From NCBI GenBank assembly GCA_021779665.1, contig JAJYAG010000016.1, forward strand, positions 1-64,000: DNA of 64,000 nt, written 5' to 3'. Below are positions 55,460-63,293 of this stretch, piece after piece. The translations under genes were made by a program, and so were the position numbers. The DNA comes from Bacteroidota bacterium. GTDB lineage: Bacteria > Bacteroidota > Bacteroidia > Bacteroidales > JAAUTT01. The notes below the pieces were generated by a model. That model was not told the origin of the DNA and ran no database searches. It worked only from the letters and a program-made list of their open reading frames with translations. The first letter of the stretch is position 1. Each line of letters begins with the position of its first letter.

Positions 55460-56878
55460 GTGATAAAAAAATCTATCAAACCGGGTGGGATATTGCTCCT
55501 GTTAAGTTCTCCTTTTGCTATGGGGCAATCGGAGCGCCCGAATATCATATATATCCTTACCGATCAGCAAACAGCCACTGCCATGAGTTGCGCGGGCAAT
55601 TCCGACCTGAGAACTCCGGCTATGGACAGACTGGCTGACGAAGGAATTCGTTTTGACAATGCTTATTGTTCCTTTCCGTTGAGCTCACCCTCGAGAGCCT
55701 GCATGATGACCGGTGCTACTCCCACACAACTCGAATACAAACAAAACAGTTTACCATTGAAGGCCCCTTTTGCGGAACAATCGCTGGGCATTTTGTTGTC
55801 GAATGCCGGTTACGATTGCGAATATGCAGGAAAGTGGCATATTCCTGAAGCCAGTATTCCTGATCTGAAAGATGGTTTCAGAAATATCCATAACCACAAC
55901 GATTATAGGTTGGCTGATGATTGCGTGAAATTTCTGGATAACCGGAAGGATAAAAGCAAACCCTTTTTTCTGGTGGCCGCCTTTGACAATCCTCATAATA
56001 TCTGCGAATATGCCAGACATCAAAACCTGCCTTTTGCGACCATTACAGAACCTCCGACTGAAAACTGTCCCAATCTGCCTGCCAATTTTGCGGTTAATCC
56101 GTTTGATGCAGTTGTTTTGAACTATGAGAAGTCTCAGAATTTTAATGTTTATCCGACTTCCGTTTTCAGCTCCGAAGATTGGAGACATTACAGAAATGCT
56201 TACTTCAGGCTGATTGAACTTATTGACAGTCAGATAGGAAAAATTCTGGATGAATTGAAGAAACAGAATCTGTTGAATAACACACTGGTTATTTTTTCAA
56301 GCGATCATGGTGATGGAAATGCCTCACATCACTGGAATCAAAAGACGGCTCTTTACGAAGAAGTGGTTAATATCCCATTCATGGTTCGTTTGCCCGGGGC
56401 GGCGAACAAAGGAACAGTGAATCATCACCTGCTAAACAACGGAACCGACTTATTTGCAACTATTTGCGATTATGCCGGTGTGAAAACCCCCGAATATTCT
56501 CATGGAAAATCACTCCGTAGTATTCTGGAAGGAAAACATGAAACCCTGAATGACTTTGTGGTTTCCGAAACATTGTTTTCTCCCAACGGAACATTGTTTT
56601 CTCCCAACGGAACATTGTTTTCTCCCAACGGAACATTGTTTTCTCCCAACGGAACATTTGGTTACATGGTGCGTACCGTAAATTTTAAATATATCTGCTA
56701 TAATAAAGGTCTGTACAGGGAACAACTTTATGATATGAGAACCGACCGGGATGAAATGATAAATCGGGCTGTCGAAAAAAAATACGATAAAATACTGAAT
56801 GACCATCGGAAAATTCTTTCAGATTGGTTGAAGAACAATGGCGATTCGAACGCAATAAGCATAATTCCTAATGAATAG
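55460..56878 (+). CDS. Secreted serine-type sulfatase with internal 7-residue repeat
   Basis: A 472-residue sulfatase started by GTG, 4 bases after the GH16 stop. Signal peptide GGILLLLSSPFAMGQ. The active-site motif is Ser75-Ser-Pro-Ser-Arg79 in FPLSSPSRACMMTG; YILTDQQTATAM supplies metal ligands and VIFSSDHGDGNASHHW the late metal site. Residues 371-398 are four exact copies of TLFSPNG, coded by a perfect 21-base tandem repeat; normal sulfatases have a single pass here (a beta-strand before GYMVRT). This may reflect replication slippage and could change loop length or activity. A decayed copy of its 3' end is at 58.7 kb. Confidence 0.92.
   Translation: MIKKSIKPGGILLLLSSPFAMGQSERPNIIYILTDQQTATAMSCAGNSDLRTPAMDRLADEGIRFDNAYCSFPLSSPSRACMMTGATPTQLEYKQNSLPLKAPFAEQSLGILLSNAGYDCEYAGKWHIPEASIPDLKDGFRNIHNHNDYRLADDCVKFLDNRKDKSKPFFLVAAFDNPHNICEYARHQNLPFATITEPPTENCPNLPANFAVNPFDAVVLNYEKSQNFNVYPTSVFSSEDWRHYRNAYFRLIELIDSQIGKILDELKKQNLLNNTLVIFSSDHGDGNASHHWNQKTALYEEVVNIPFMVRLPGAANKGTVNHHLLNNGTDLFATICDYAGVKTPEYSHGKSLRSILEGKHETLNDFVVSETLFSPNGTLFSPNGTLFSPNGTLFSPNGTFGYMVRTVNFKYICYNKGLYREQLYDMRTDRDEMINRAVEKKYDKILNDHRKILSDWLKNNGDSNAISIIPNE
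56570..56653 (+). repeat. 21-base tandem repeat, four copies, inside the sulfatase gene
   Basis: Four exact units of 21 bases beginning acattgttttctcccaacgg, with a partial fifth start (acatt). The unit is a multiple of three, so any change in copy number keeps the frame and alters the protein by seven residues. Confidence 0.97.
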
Positions 56879-57044
56879 AGTTTATACGGTAGGGATGATG
56901 ATATGCTTCAGAATTTCATCATTATCAGTACAAAGCTATCCGGCAACTCCCTCCGCAAACGCAAAGTGCCGATTGTCATTCGGAACAAAGGGAAAAAATA
57001 TAGCTTATAAGCAACGTAAGGTGATTTTGCCGTATAGCATTGAT

Positions 57045-57743
57045 TTAAAGGGTAATACCGGCAACAAAATAAAGGTTCCCGGAATATGGATTTGCTTCCA
57101 GAATGCCATAAACCGGTAGACTAAATTTGTCGGTAATTTCAATAGCCCTGGTTATTTTTAAACCAACGTTCACAATTCCGAATCCTGAAGTAAAATAGAT
57201 ATCCGGACTTTTATTTAATGCAGCGCCTAAAATAATTTTGTCTGAGGGTGTCAGCTGATAATTTAATTCGAGATAGGATGAATAGGCGTTATTCCCATTT
57301 GACAACTTGTCGGCACCTGCAAACATGCTATTTAGCGAAGCACTAAAGGCGGCATTAGTATAATTTAATGTTGCTTCATAAATATGATCGGTTCCTTTAC
57401 CATAGTTGAAATAGCTGTTTCCCGGACTAAATCCCCAATTGTAGTCGTTTAATGTAAATGAAAATGCGTCAGAAAAAACGTAAGTAGCGTATAAATCAAT
57501 TTCTTTTATATTCCCCTGAAAGCTGGTGGAAGCCGTTGATCCAAGTATGAACTTACCTGTGGCAAATGATATAAATGGCTGGACGTTTGGACTTCCAAGT
57601 GTTGGATTCCCTTCAATTGTCCGATCCTGAGGTATTCCACGCCATATATACGAACTAACAATGTCGGCTCCTGTAGCAAATTGGGCTTTCACATTCATTG
57701 TTGCTAAAATAGTAATTGTGCTAATTACCAGTACTTTGTTCAT
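57045..57743 (-). CDS. Small outer-membrane beta-barrel protein, putative porin-like
   Basis: A 232-residue protein with a signal peptide (VLVISTITILATMNVKAQ) and alternating beta-strand pattern, ending in NLYFVAGITL. The start of the mature part, TGADIVSSYIWRGIPQDR, resembles the TorF/Gcw_chp family of putative porins. It is the only gene on the minus strand between 44 and 64 kb and interrupts the otherwise rightward operon. Its function is not known. The ATG at 57743 (MNKVLVIST) is chosen over one five codons earlier. Confidence 0.65.
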   Translation of the reverse strand: MNKVLVISTITILATMNVKAQFATGADIVSSYIWRGIPQDRTIEGNPTLGSPNVQPFISFATGKFILGSTASTSFQGNIKEIDLYATYVFSDAFSFTLNDYNWGFSPGNSYFNYGKGTDHIYEATLNYTNAAFSASLNSMFAGADKLSNGNNAYSSYLELNYQLTPSDKIILGAALNKSPDIYFTSGFGIVNVGLKITRAIEITDKFSLPVYGILEANPYSGNLYFVAGITL

Positions 57744-58030
57744 TTTAAAGTAATTCATCTCAAAATTCTGTGGTTTAATTGTTTATATTTTTTTTCGTTG
57801 AATCAGTAGTATCAACTCAATTATTTAATTATATGCAGACTTACAAAATTGTGTTATGTACTCAACCGAATTTCTCTTTTTGTAATTTACACAGCTAAAA
57901 TCTGTTTCAATGCAGGATAAAACATATTTTTTTATTTATGCTGTCTTTTTCTCTGTGCAACTCTATCGTCCCCGAACAATAACGGACTTTTTTCGAATGG
58001 TTTTATCCCCTGTTGAGTGAAGATCGGTGT

Positions 58031-58038
58031 TAGTTTTG
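58031..58038 (+). promoter_or_regulatory. Candidate -7 box with upstream GTGCAA and T-run
   Basis: TAGTTTTG matches TAnnTTTG. GTGCAA at 57955 and six T at 57988 lie upstream, an arrangement also found before the promoters at 61163 and 63044. It would give a leader of about 850 bases before the heparinase gene, which includes the sulfatase remnant. Confidence 0.4.
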
Positions 58039-58422
58039 TAATCTGAATGTCTGTTTATGAGTGTCGCTATTTTTTTAAGTGTTTATGATTAATGCCCATC
58101 AAGAGTTGGAAAAATGCCTGGTTAGAGGCTATATATTGGTAAAGAAATCCATTCTTCATCTGTCTTTGCCCCGTTAAAGGCAAGATATTAACCCTCATTG
58201 CGCTCCTGACGGGGCTTTTGCCAGAGGGCGATGTTAACTTTCTACCGATATCATGTTTCTGACGGAACTTTTAAAATCTAACTCCTGATTCGCACAATGG
58301 ATTGATATAATCAGTTTACCAGGAAAGGTCAAACAAGTAAATTGTACACGCAAAGAACGCGATGCAATAAAGACGCAAAGCATAGATGTTCTATATCAAT
58401 TTTTCATACCGTCCTGGCAACA

Positions 58423-58455
58423 TTGCAAATTTGCGTTCATGAAATGGTATAAACT
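58423..58455 (+). repeat. Intergenic repeat, copy 1 (inverted partner at 61.2 kb)
   Basis: This 33-base stretch, starting ttgcaaatttgcgttcat, is nearly the reverse complement of 61197-61232, differing at about two positions. The copies bracket the heparinase gene in opposite orientation. Confidence 0.7.
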
Positions 58456-58543
58456 CATGTTATGTTAGCAAAGTTTTGTCGGTCATATTTAATTGCCTGC
58501 TGCTTTAACTGCCGATGATGGTTGATTAAGTTTGTGTGGCTTT

Positions 58544-58613
58544 AGAAACTGTTTAAAAATAAATCGGTTATTTTTAAACGGTTTCTTAGCCAAAACAGAC
58601 AGAATTTTGGCTA
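58544..58613 (+). promoter_or_regulatory. Double hairpin with competing arms
   Basis: Arms 58544-58562 and 58568-58586 form a 19-base stem with one G-T wobble and a 5-base loop. The next segment, tagccaaaa at 58587-58595, can pair with ttttggcta at 58605-58613, or instead with tggct just left of the first stem. There is no T-run right after, so a plain terminator is unlikely. It may be the remains of a small mobile element or an attenuator. Confidence 0.5.
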
Positions 58614-58738
58614 AAGCCGATTTCGATTCCGATTTTTTTTACCGCTCCATAAATGGGACGAAAATTCATAAAAAAATGCCATTCCCGACTTAACATTACA
58701 CTGGTTATGAGTCCCTGCTTACCTTAATTGGCTAATGT

Positions 58739-58891
58739 CAACTCTGTGATATGAGAACCGACCAGGGTGAAATGATAAATCGGGCAGGAAAAAAAATACG
58801 ATAAAACACTGAATAACTATCGGAAAATTCCTTCTGATGGGTTGAAAAATATGACGATTCGAACGCAACAAGCATAATTCCTCATGAATGA
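58739..58891 (+). pseudogene. Decayed 3' end of a sulfatase gene
   Basis: About 150 bases align with the last 150 bases of the sulfatase gene ending at 56878, with roughly 85-90% identity by hand alignment. Two small gaps (2 and 1 bases) break the frame. Its final TGA (58889-58891) overlaps the heparinase ATG (58888) in the ATGA arrangement typical of coupled genes. So a sulfatase gene once ran straight into the heparinase gene and most of it has been lost. Confidence 0.8.
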
Positions 58892-61026
58892 AAACACTAA
58901 ATAAGTTTTACCCGATTATTTTGGTCCTCTTGCTGACCATTTTTTCCGCTGATGCAGTGACGTTTTCCCGTCTTTCGGCCAAAACGGTTTTCAATACTTC
59001 CGGCTACAAATCCGAACAGGATTTTATGAAGTTTCTTCTGAAATATTTCCGTCAAAAGCCTGATTTATATCGTGATGCAAACGGGTTAAGTCCTGAAGAA
59101 TTTCGTTCTGAATTTCCGGATGAGGTGAAGAAAACCCTGAAAACAGCGGACGAAGTCTGCAACAGAACTTTCGTGTTTCGCCACGACTGGGATATGGAAA
59201 AAACCAATATTCCGTATCATTTTGCAACCGGTATCGATTGGAAAAAAATACCTTTTGGCGATGAAGAATGGTGCTTTATGCTCAATCGTCATGCTTATTG
59301 GGTGGATTTGGGACGTGCCTATTTTCTTACCCGAAACGAAAAATACGCCCGTGAATGGGTGGATCAGGCGACCGACTGGATTCGGAAAAATCCGGTTGAC
59401 GATTCGGCATCCGGTATGTTGATCTGGCGGCGGATTGAAGCGGGTATTCGTTGCGAAAACTGGATAAAGGCATTCGGATATTTTAAAAACTCACCGGCTG
59501 TAACGCCTGGTTTCCTGTCGCTCTTTCTGAATTCGCTGTACGAACATGCCGGATTTATCGACCGTACTTTTTCCGGATTTTCCGCTACCAGCAATTGGGG
59601 AGTCCTCGAATTTCAGGGTTTGTATAATGTTGCCCTGTTTATGCCTGAATTCAAAAAGGCGGCTCAATGGCGCGAAGATGCACTGAAACATCTTCAGACC
59701 TGTGCTGCTCTTCAGGTCTTTCCCGATGGGGCTCAGTGGGAAGATTCGCCTATGTATCATAATGAGGTGTTGCATTGTTTCTTGAATGTTTGTCTGATTT
59801 CAAAAAGAGCGGGTGTGAAATTGCCGGATGCTTTTATCAATATCACCGCAAATATGGCTATGGCAGATGTTAAATGGCAACAGCCCGATTTTCACCAACC
59901 TCTTTCCGGCGACAGTGATGATACTGATTTAAGGGGAATTTTGACGCTCTCGGCCTGGCTTTTCGGCGATGCCGCTTTAAAAAGCCGCGCTTACCCCACA
60001 TGCGACTTTGCGACCTGCTTTTTACTGAGCAATAAGGAACTGTCTGATTATCGGAATGAAAAATCAACTGATCCCGGTTTTACTTCGGTTTATCTTGGAA
60101 ATTCGGGTAATATGATTATGCGAAGCGGTTGGAAACCGGATGACAATTACCTGTTGTTCAGGATGCAACGAAACGGATGCGGACATACACACGACGATCT
60201 TTTGCACATTTCCCTGTTTGCGCACGGAAAAAATTATCTGGTGGATGGCGGACGATACACTTATGTTGATTCGAACGAACGAAAGGAACTGAAGTCGTGT
60301 TTTGCTCATAATTCGCTGGTGGTCGACGACAGCATGAACAGCACGTACAATGATTCGTGGTCGGACAGGAACAATGCTTATTCACGAAACCGGTTGAGCA
60401 TTATCCGAAGCGATATCGATTATAGTCAGGCCGATAATTTTGCCTATATGCGTTTGCAAAATCCTGTACTGATGACCCGGAGAATCTTATACATTAAACC
60501 TGCTCTTTGGCTGATTTTTGATAGTTTTGATACGAACGGAACGCATCATTTCTCCCAATTTTTCCATTTTGGGGAATCTCCCGTAGAAAACAACGAAGAA
60601 GGTATTTCCATCTCAAAAGGGATGGATAAATTACTTATTCAACCAATAAATCCGGTATCTGTTACCCTGTCCGAAAGCCGTTGGTCGCCTGAATACAATC
60701 TGCTGAAAAGGAATAAAATGGCTGAATGTTATCGTGAGGCCACAGGTTTTACCTCTTTTATTTCTGCGGTTTATTTTCCGGAACGTGATAAGGTACAGGT
60801 TGTGAAAATTCCTGTATATGACCGGAATAACCAACCTTGCCACGATAAAAATGTAGAAGCGGTGAAAATCCGGTACAACTCACACGACTATATTTTTCTG
60901 GTGTCTTATCAACCTATCGATAATTTTACTCCGTTTTTTAAGGTGAATAATGTGTTTGTGAAAGGACATGTGGTCCTTCTGAAATATGAAAATGCTATTC
61001 CAGTGCAGGAGGTGCTGGTGGATTAA
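58888..61026 (+). CDS. Heparinase II/III-family polysaccharide lyase (PL12-like)
   Basis: A 712-residue exported lyase (signal YPIILVLLLTIFSADA). The N-terminal alpha-toroid (about 25-370) shows WCFMLNRHAYWVDLGRAYFL, IRCENWIKAFGYF, SATSNWGVLEFQGLY and WEDSPMYHNEVL, as in heparin-sulfate lyase N domains. The C-terminal beta-sandwich has NGCGHTHDDLLHISLFAHGK at residues 429-448, with the conserved His433 and His435, and LVDGGRYTY. Family members cut heparan sulfate or related acidic glycans by beta-elimination. It lies after the sulfatase remnant and is followed by a 380-base gap. Confidence 0.9.
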   Translation: MKTLNKFYPIILVLLLTIFSADAVTFSRLSAKTVFNTSGYKSEQDFMKFLLKYFRQKPDLYRDANGLSPEEFRSEFPDEVKKTLKTADEVCNRTFVFRHDWDMEKTNIPYHFATGIDWKKIPFGDEEWCFMLNRHAYWVDLGRAYFLTRNEKYAREWVDQATDWIRKNPVDDSASGMLIWRRIEAGIRCENWIKAFGYFKNSPAVTPGFLSLFLNSLYEHAGFIDRTFSGFSATSNWGVLEFQGLYNVALFMPEFKKAAQWREDALKHLQTCAALQVFPDGAQWEDSPMYHNEVLHCFLNVCLISKRAGVKLPDAFINITANMAMADVKWQQPDFHQPLSGDSDDTDLRGILTLSAWLFGDAALKSRAYPTCDFATCFLLSNKELSDYRNEKSTDPGFTSVYLGNSGNMIMRSGWKPDDNYLLFRMQRNGCGHTHDDLLHISLFAHGKNYLVDGGRYTYVDSNERKELKSCFAHNSLVVDDSMNSTYNDSWSDRNNAYSRNRLSIIRSDIDYSQADNFAYMRLQNPVLMTRRILYIKPALWLIFDSFDTNGTHHFSQFFHFGESPVENNEEGISISKGMDKLLIQPINPVSVTLSESRWSPEYNLLKRNKMAECYREATGFTSFISAVYFPERDKVQVVKIPVYDRNNQPCHDKNVEAVKIRYNSHDYIFLVSYQPIDNFTPFFKVNNVFVKGHVVLLKYENAIPVQEVLVD

Positions 61027-61162
61027 TACCTGAGAACAGGAATCAGAAGATGTAATTATTTGTGTTAATAATCCTGTTGACAGTTGTCTGTCGATATTAA
61101 AAAAATGTGCAATATGGAATCCACAACGACTTTTTTCTCCCTGACAGGTAGTTTTTCTGCTT

Positions 61163-61170
61163 TACTTTTG
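61163..61170 (+). promoter_or_regulatory. Candidate regulated promoter of the GH56-like gene
   Basis: TACTTTTG matches TAnnTTTG. GTGCAA lies 56 bases and a T6 run 32 bases upstream; spacing is almost identical at 62987-63051. The leader before the ATG at 61407 would be about 230 bases. Confidence 0.5.
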
Positions 61171-61196
61171 TTTCTGATAAGTAGGTACTCATAATT

Positions 61197-61232
61197 AGTT
61201 TATACCATTTCCATGAACGCAAAGTTGCAAAG
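61197..61232 (-). repeat. Intergenic repeat, copy 2 (inverted partner at 58.4 kb)
   Basis: Reverse-complement relative of 58423-58455, with gaaatggtataaact and a ttgcaactttgcgttcat core on the minus strand. Confidence 0.7.
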
Positions 61233-61406
61233 TCGCTATGAAATAGATTTGCTGTTTATCAATGCTTTGCAACTTAATCTCTTAACGTTCCTTGTGTTGA
61301 AAATTTATTTTTTAATCTTTATTGGTTAACTGATAATATTGATTAATTGTCAACACTTGTTTATAACAATCAATTCTGTATAAACTCAAATAAAATTTAT
61401 TCTGGA

Positions 61407-62558
61407 ATGAAAAAAATCACCACATTTTTCCTGTTTTGTTTCTTTATTGTATTTAATGCGAATGCTGTATGCCGTTTTATTGACTCAATCGGTAACATAA
61501 AATCAGATAATGCCAATAAAACGAAAAGCGCTACCAATACATTTAAGATTTTCAATCAGATACGTTACAATAAAACCCCTGATTTGAGTGGTTACGGATT
61601 TATACCGATAAGTGTGCCTCCTCAACTGTTGATGATTGATACGGTGGCTCCGTACGCAACTCTGTTTCCTGAAGTTGTCAAATACGCAAAAGCGAATGTT
61701 AGTGCGGATTATATTTGTCTGGACATTGAAAAATGGTCGTATGCTACATCTCAAATTTCGGCCACCCGAAAAAAGTTAATAGCAGTGCTGGATACCACCC
61801 GGGTATACAACACTCATTCGCTGTTGGGTTATTATAATGTGCCGAATAAGCCTGCCTACCAGTGGAGCAGCATAGCTCCGGCCGGAAGCAGCGCCTATAC
61901 CAACTGGCAGGCATTGAACGATAGCCTGTCGCAATTGTATCGGGCTGTGGATTTTATTGCACCATCTTTTTATGCTTACGACAACGATACTGCTTCGTGG
62001 CGACTGTTTGTTCAGGCCAATGTCAGTGAAATAAAACGGAAACTCAACGGCATTACCCGGCCGGTTTATGGTTTTATCTGGCCTCAGTATCACAACAGTA
62101 CCACTTCGTTTAATTTGCAGTTTATCGACACTGTTCGTTGGAAGTTTCAACTGGAAACCCTTTATCGTCTGACTGATGGAGTAATTATCTGGACCAGTAA
62201 CAAGGATAGCGCAGGAAACACTCTTTACTTCAGCACTTCGATGCCGTGGTGGATAGCCACGCTCAATTTTATGAAACAACATGGTCTGCTGCCGGATTCG
62301 TCCCCCAATCTGATTCAAACTCCATCCGTTCAGTCTGATATTTCGGTTTTTCCCAATCCGGCTTCAGGAAGTTTTTCCATTAAAAGTGAATTCCGGATTA
62401 ACTACCTGGAACTGATAAATATGAACGGACAAACCGTTTTTCACCGCGAAATAAATGCCCGGGAAGCAAGTCTTTTCTTCAACAGTCCGGGATTATATCT
62501 TGCTGTTATGAACACCGAAAACGGAACTTTCACCAGAAAATTCATCATTCAACGCTAA
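61407..62558 (+). CDS. Secreted GH56-like (hyaluronidase-fold) protein with T9SS tail
   Basis: A 383-residue exported protein (signal KKITTFFLFCFFIVFNANA). Its order of motifs recalls GH56 hyaluronidases of bee venom and mammals: CLDIEKW with Asp106, Glu108 and Trp110 (bee enzyme: VIDFESW, where Asp-x-Glu is catalytic), LLGYYNVP at 139-146, VDFIAPSFYAYD at 181-192, RPVYGFIWPQYH at 218-229 and DGVIIWTSNKD at 257-267 (bee: DGFIIWGSSDD). Residues 311-383 (VFPNPASGSFS and on) are a T9SS sorting tail. If right, it is a cell-surface hyaluronan/chondroitin hydrolase; GH56 is rarely reported in bacteria. It may instead be another TIM-barrel family. An upstream ATG would remove the signal peptide. Confidence 0.6.
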   Translation: MKKITTFFLFCFFIVFNANAVCRFIDSIGNIKSDNANKTKSATNTFKIFNQIRYNKTPDLSGYGFIPISVPPQLLMIDTVAPYATLFPEVVKYAKANVSADYICLDIEKWSYATSQISATRKKLIAVLDTTRVYNTHSLLGYYNVPNKPAYQWSSIAPAGSSAYTNWQALNDSLSQLYRAVDFIAPSFYAYDNDTASWRLFVQANVSEIKRKLNGITRPVYGFIWPQYHNSTTSFNLQFIDTVRWKFQLETLYRLTDGVIIWTSNKDSAGNTLYFSTSMPWWIATLNFMKQHGLLPDSSPNLIQTPSVQSDISVFPNPASGSFSIKSEFRINYLELINMNGQTVFHREINAREASLFFNSPGLYLAVMNTENGTFTRKFIIQR

Positions 62559-62710
62559 AAAACACATCTCCAATCATTTGATGTGACTAAAAAATAACGA
62601 AGTTCAGCTCATTTCAGGTTGGGATATTTGTAAGTGAGTTCGACCTGCACCGGAGAAACATGCACCTAACGACTGATAACTTACCGGTGTTTGTTCAGTG
62701 CTTATCAGCC

Positions 62711-62780
62711 GGTTTGACAGGTACGAGTCAAACTGTTTGACTCGCAGGTGTCAACACTCTTGACAGGTACCTGTCAAACC
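62711..62780. repeat. Nested perfect inverted repeats
   Basis: Outer arms ggtttgacaggtac (62711-62724) and gtacctgtcaaacc (62767-62780) are exact complements. Inside, 62724-62744 is a perfect 10+1+10 palindrome (cgagtcaaac t gtttgactcg), and 62760-62777 (ttgacaggtacctgtcaa) is a perfect 18-base palindrome that overlaps the right outer arm. The piece could form a branched hairpin in DNA or RNA. Confidence 0.85.
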
Positions 62781-63043
62781 AATTGAATTCTTGCTGTCAG
62801 ACCAACAGAGCACAGGGTTTCAAACGAACTTAAAGCCGTGGAACAATCTGTTGAGGGTTGGAGAATCAGATGAAAACGAAATTAAGCGGGTGTGGGGAGC
62901 TAAAGTCCGACACAGGTATACATTTTAACATAAATGTAGTACCGAAACAGCCTGTTAAGCCTGTTCTCAGCAGTTTTTTTTTCTGCGTACAATTTCGGGC
63001 ATAATTGGAATTTTTTTGTCCCGTGCTGTTTTAATGCATGATT

Positions 63044-63051
63044 TACTTTTG
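63044..63051 (+). promoter_or_regulatory. Candidate regulated promoter, upstream copy
   Basis: TACTTTTG with GTACAA 57 bases and a T7 run 33 bases upstream, matching the promoter at 61163 in layout. Confidence 0.5.
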
Positions 63052-63241
63052 TAGCAAGAAAATCGGGGGAAGTAAATCTGACTGAAAGTTGGGAAGTATT
63101 AATTCAGGTAACTTATACTATCATTCAGGTTCTTTAGTACATTCCGGTTTAAGAATAGCTTCTCAATTAGTTCAAACGAGTTTAGTACAAATTCGACCCT
63201 TATTCGTACAATTTTATGCCCATGTACAATTAGGCGGAAGC

Positions 63242-63249
63242 TATATTTG
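63242..63249 (+). promoter_or_regulatory. -7 box near the last gene
   Basis: TATATTTG matches TAnnTTTG, 45 bases before the ATG at 63294. Three GTACAA copies lie just upstream (63185, 63206, 63224), 21 and 18 bases apart. Confidence 0.6.
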
Positions 63250-63293
63250 CAGGACAATAAACAATGAAATACTAACATTAAAAAATATCAATC

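Larger units (their letters stand above)
57744..58738. other. Long non-coding region with regulatory-looking elements
   Basis: About 1 kb with no gene. It holds a candidate regulated promoter (58031-58038), a possible gcccc/ggggc hairpin around 58170-58220, an inverted-repeat copy (58423-58455) and a double hairpin (58544-58613), and ends at the sulfatase remnant. Confidence 0.55.
61027..61406. other. Intergenic region before the GH56-like gene
   Basis: About 380 bases. It contains GTGCAA at 61107, a T6 run at 61131, a -7 box at 61163 and the inverted-repeat copy at 61197-61232. Nothing else is recognised. Confidence 0.5.
62559..63293. other. Intergenic region with palindrome cluster and two promoters
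   Basis: About 735 bases with no gene that I can support. It contains inverted repeats at 62673-62708, the nested palindromes at 62711-62780, two -7 boxes (63044, 63242) and three GTACAA sites near 63185-63229. Confidence 0.5.

Noticed and set aside
56570-56653. CRISPR array
   Set aside because: Units are directly adjacent without spacers and are translated in frame inside a sulfatase gene.
56871-57119. Small plus-strand gene after the sulfatase
   Set aside because: No signal, domain or homology is apparent, and it runs into the end of the reversed porin-like gene.
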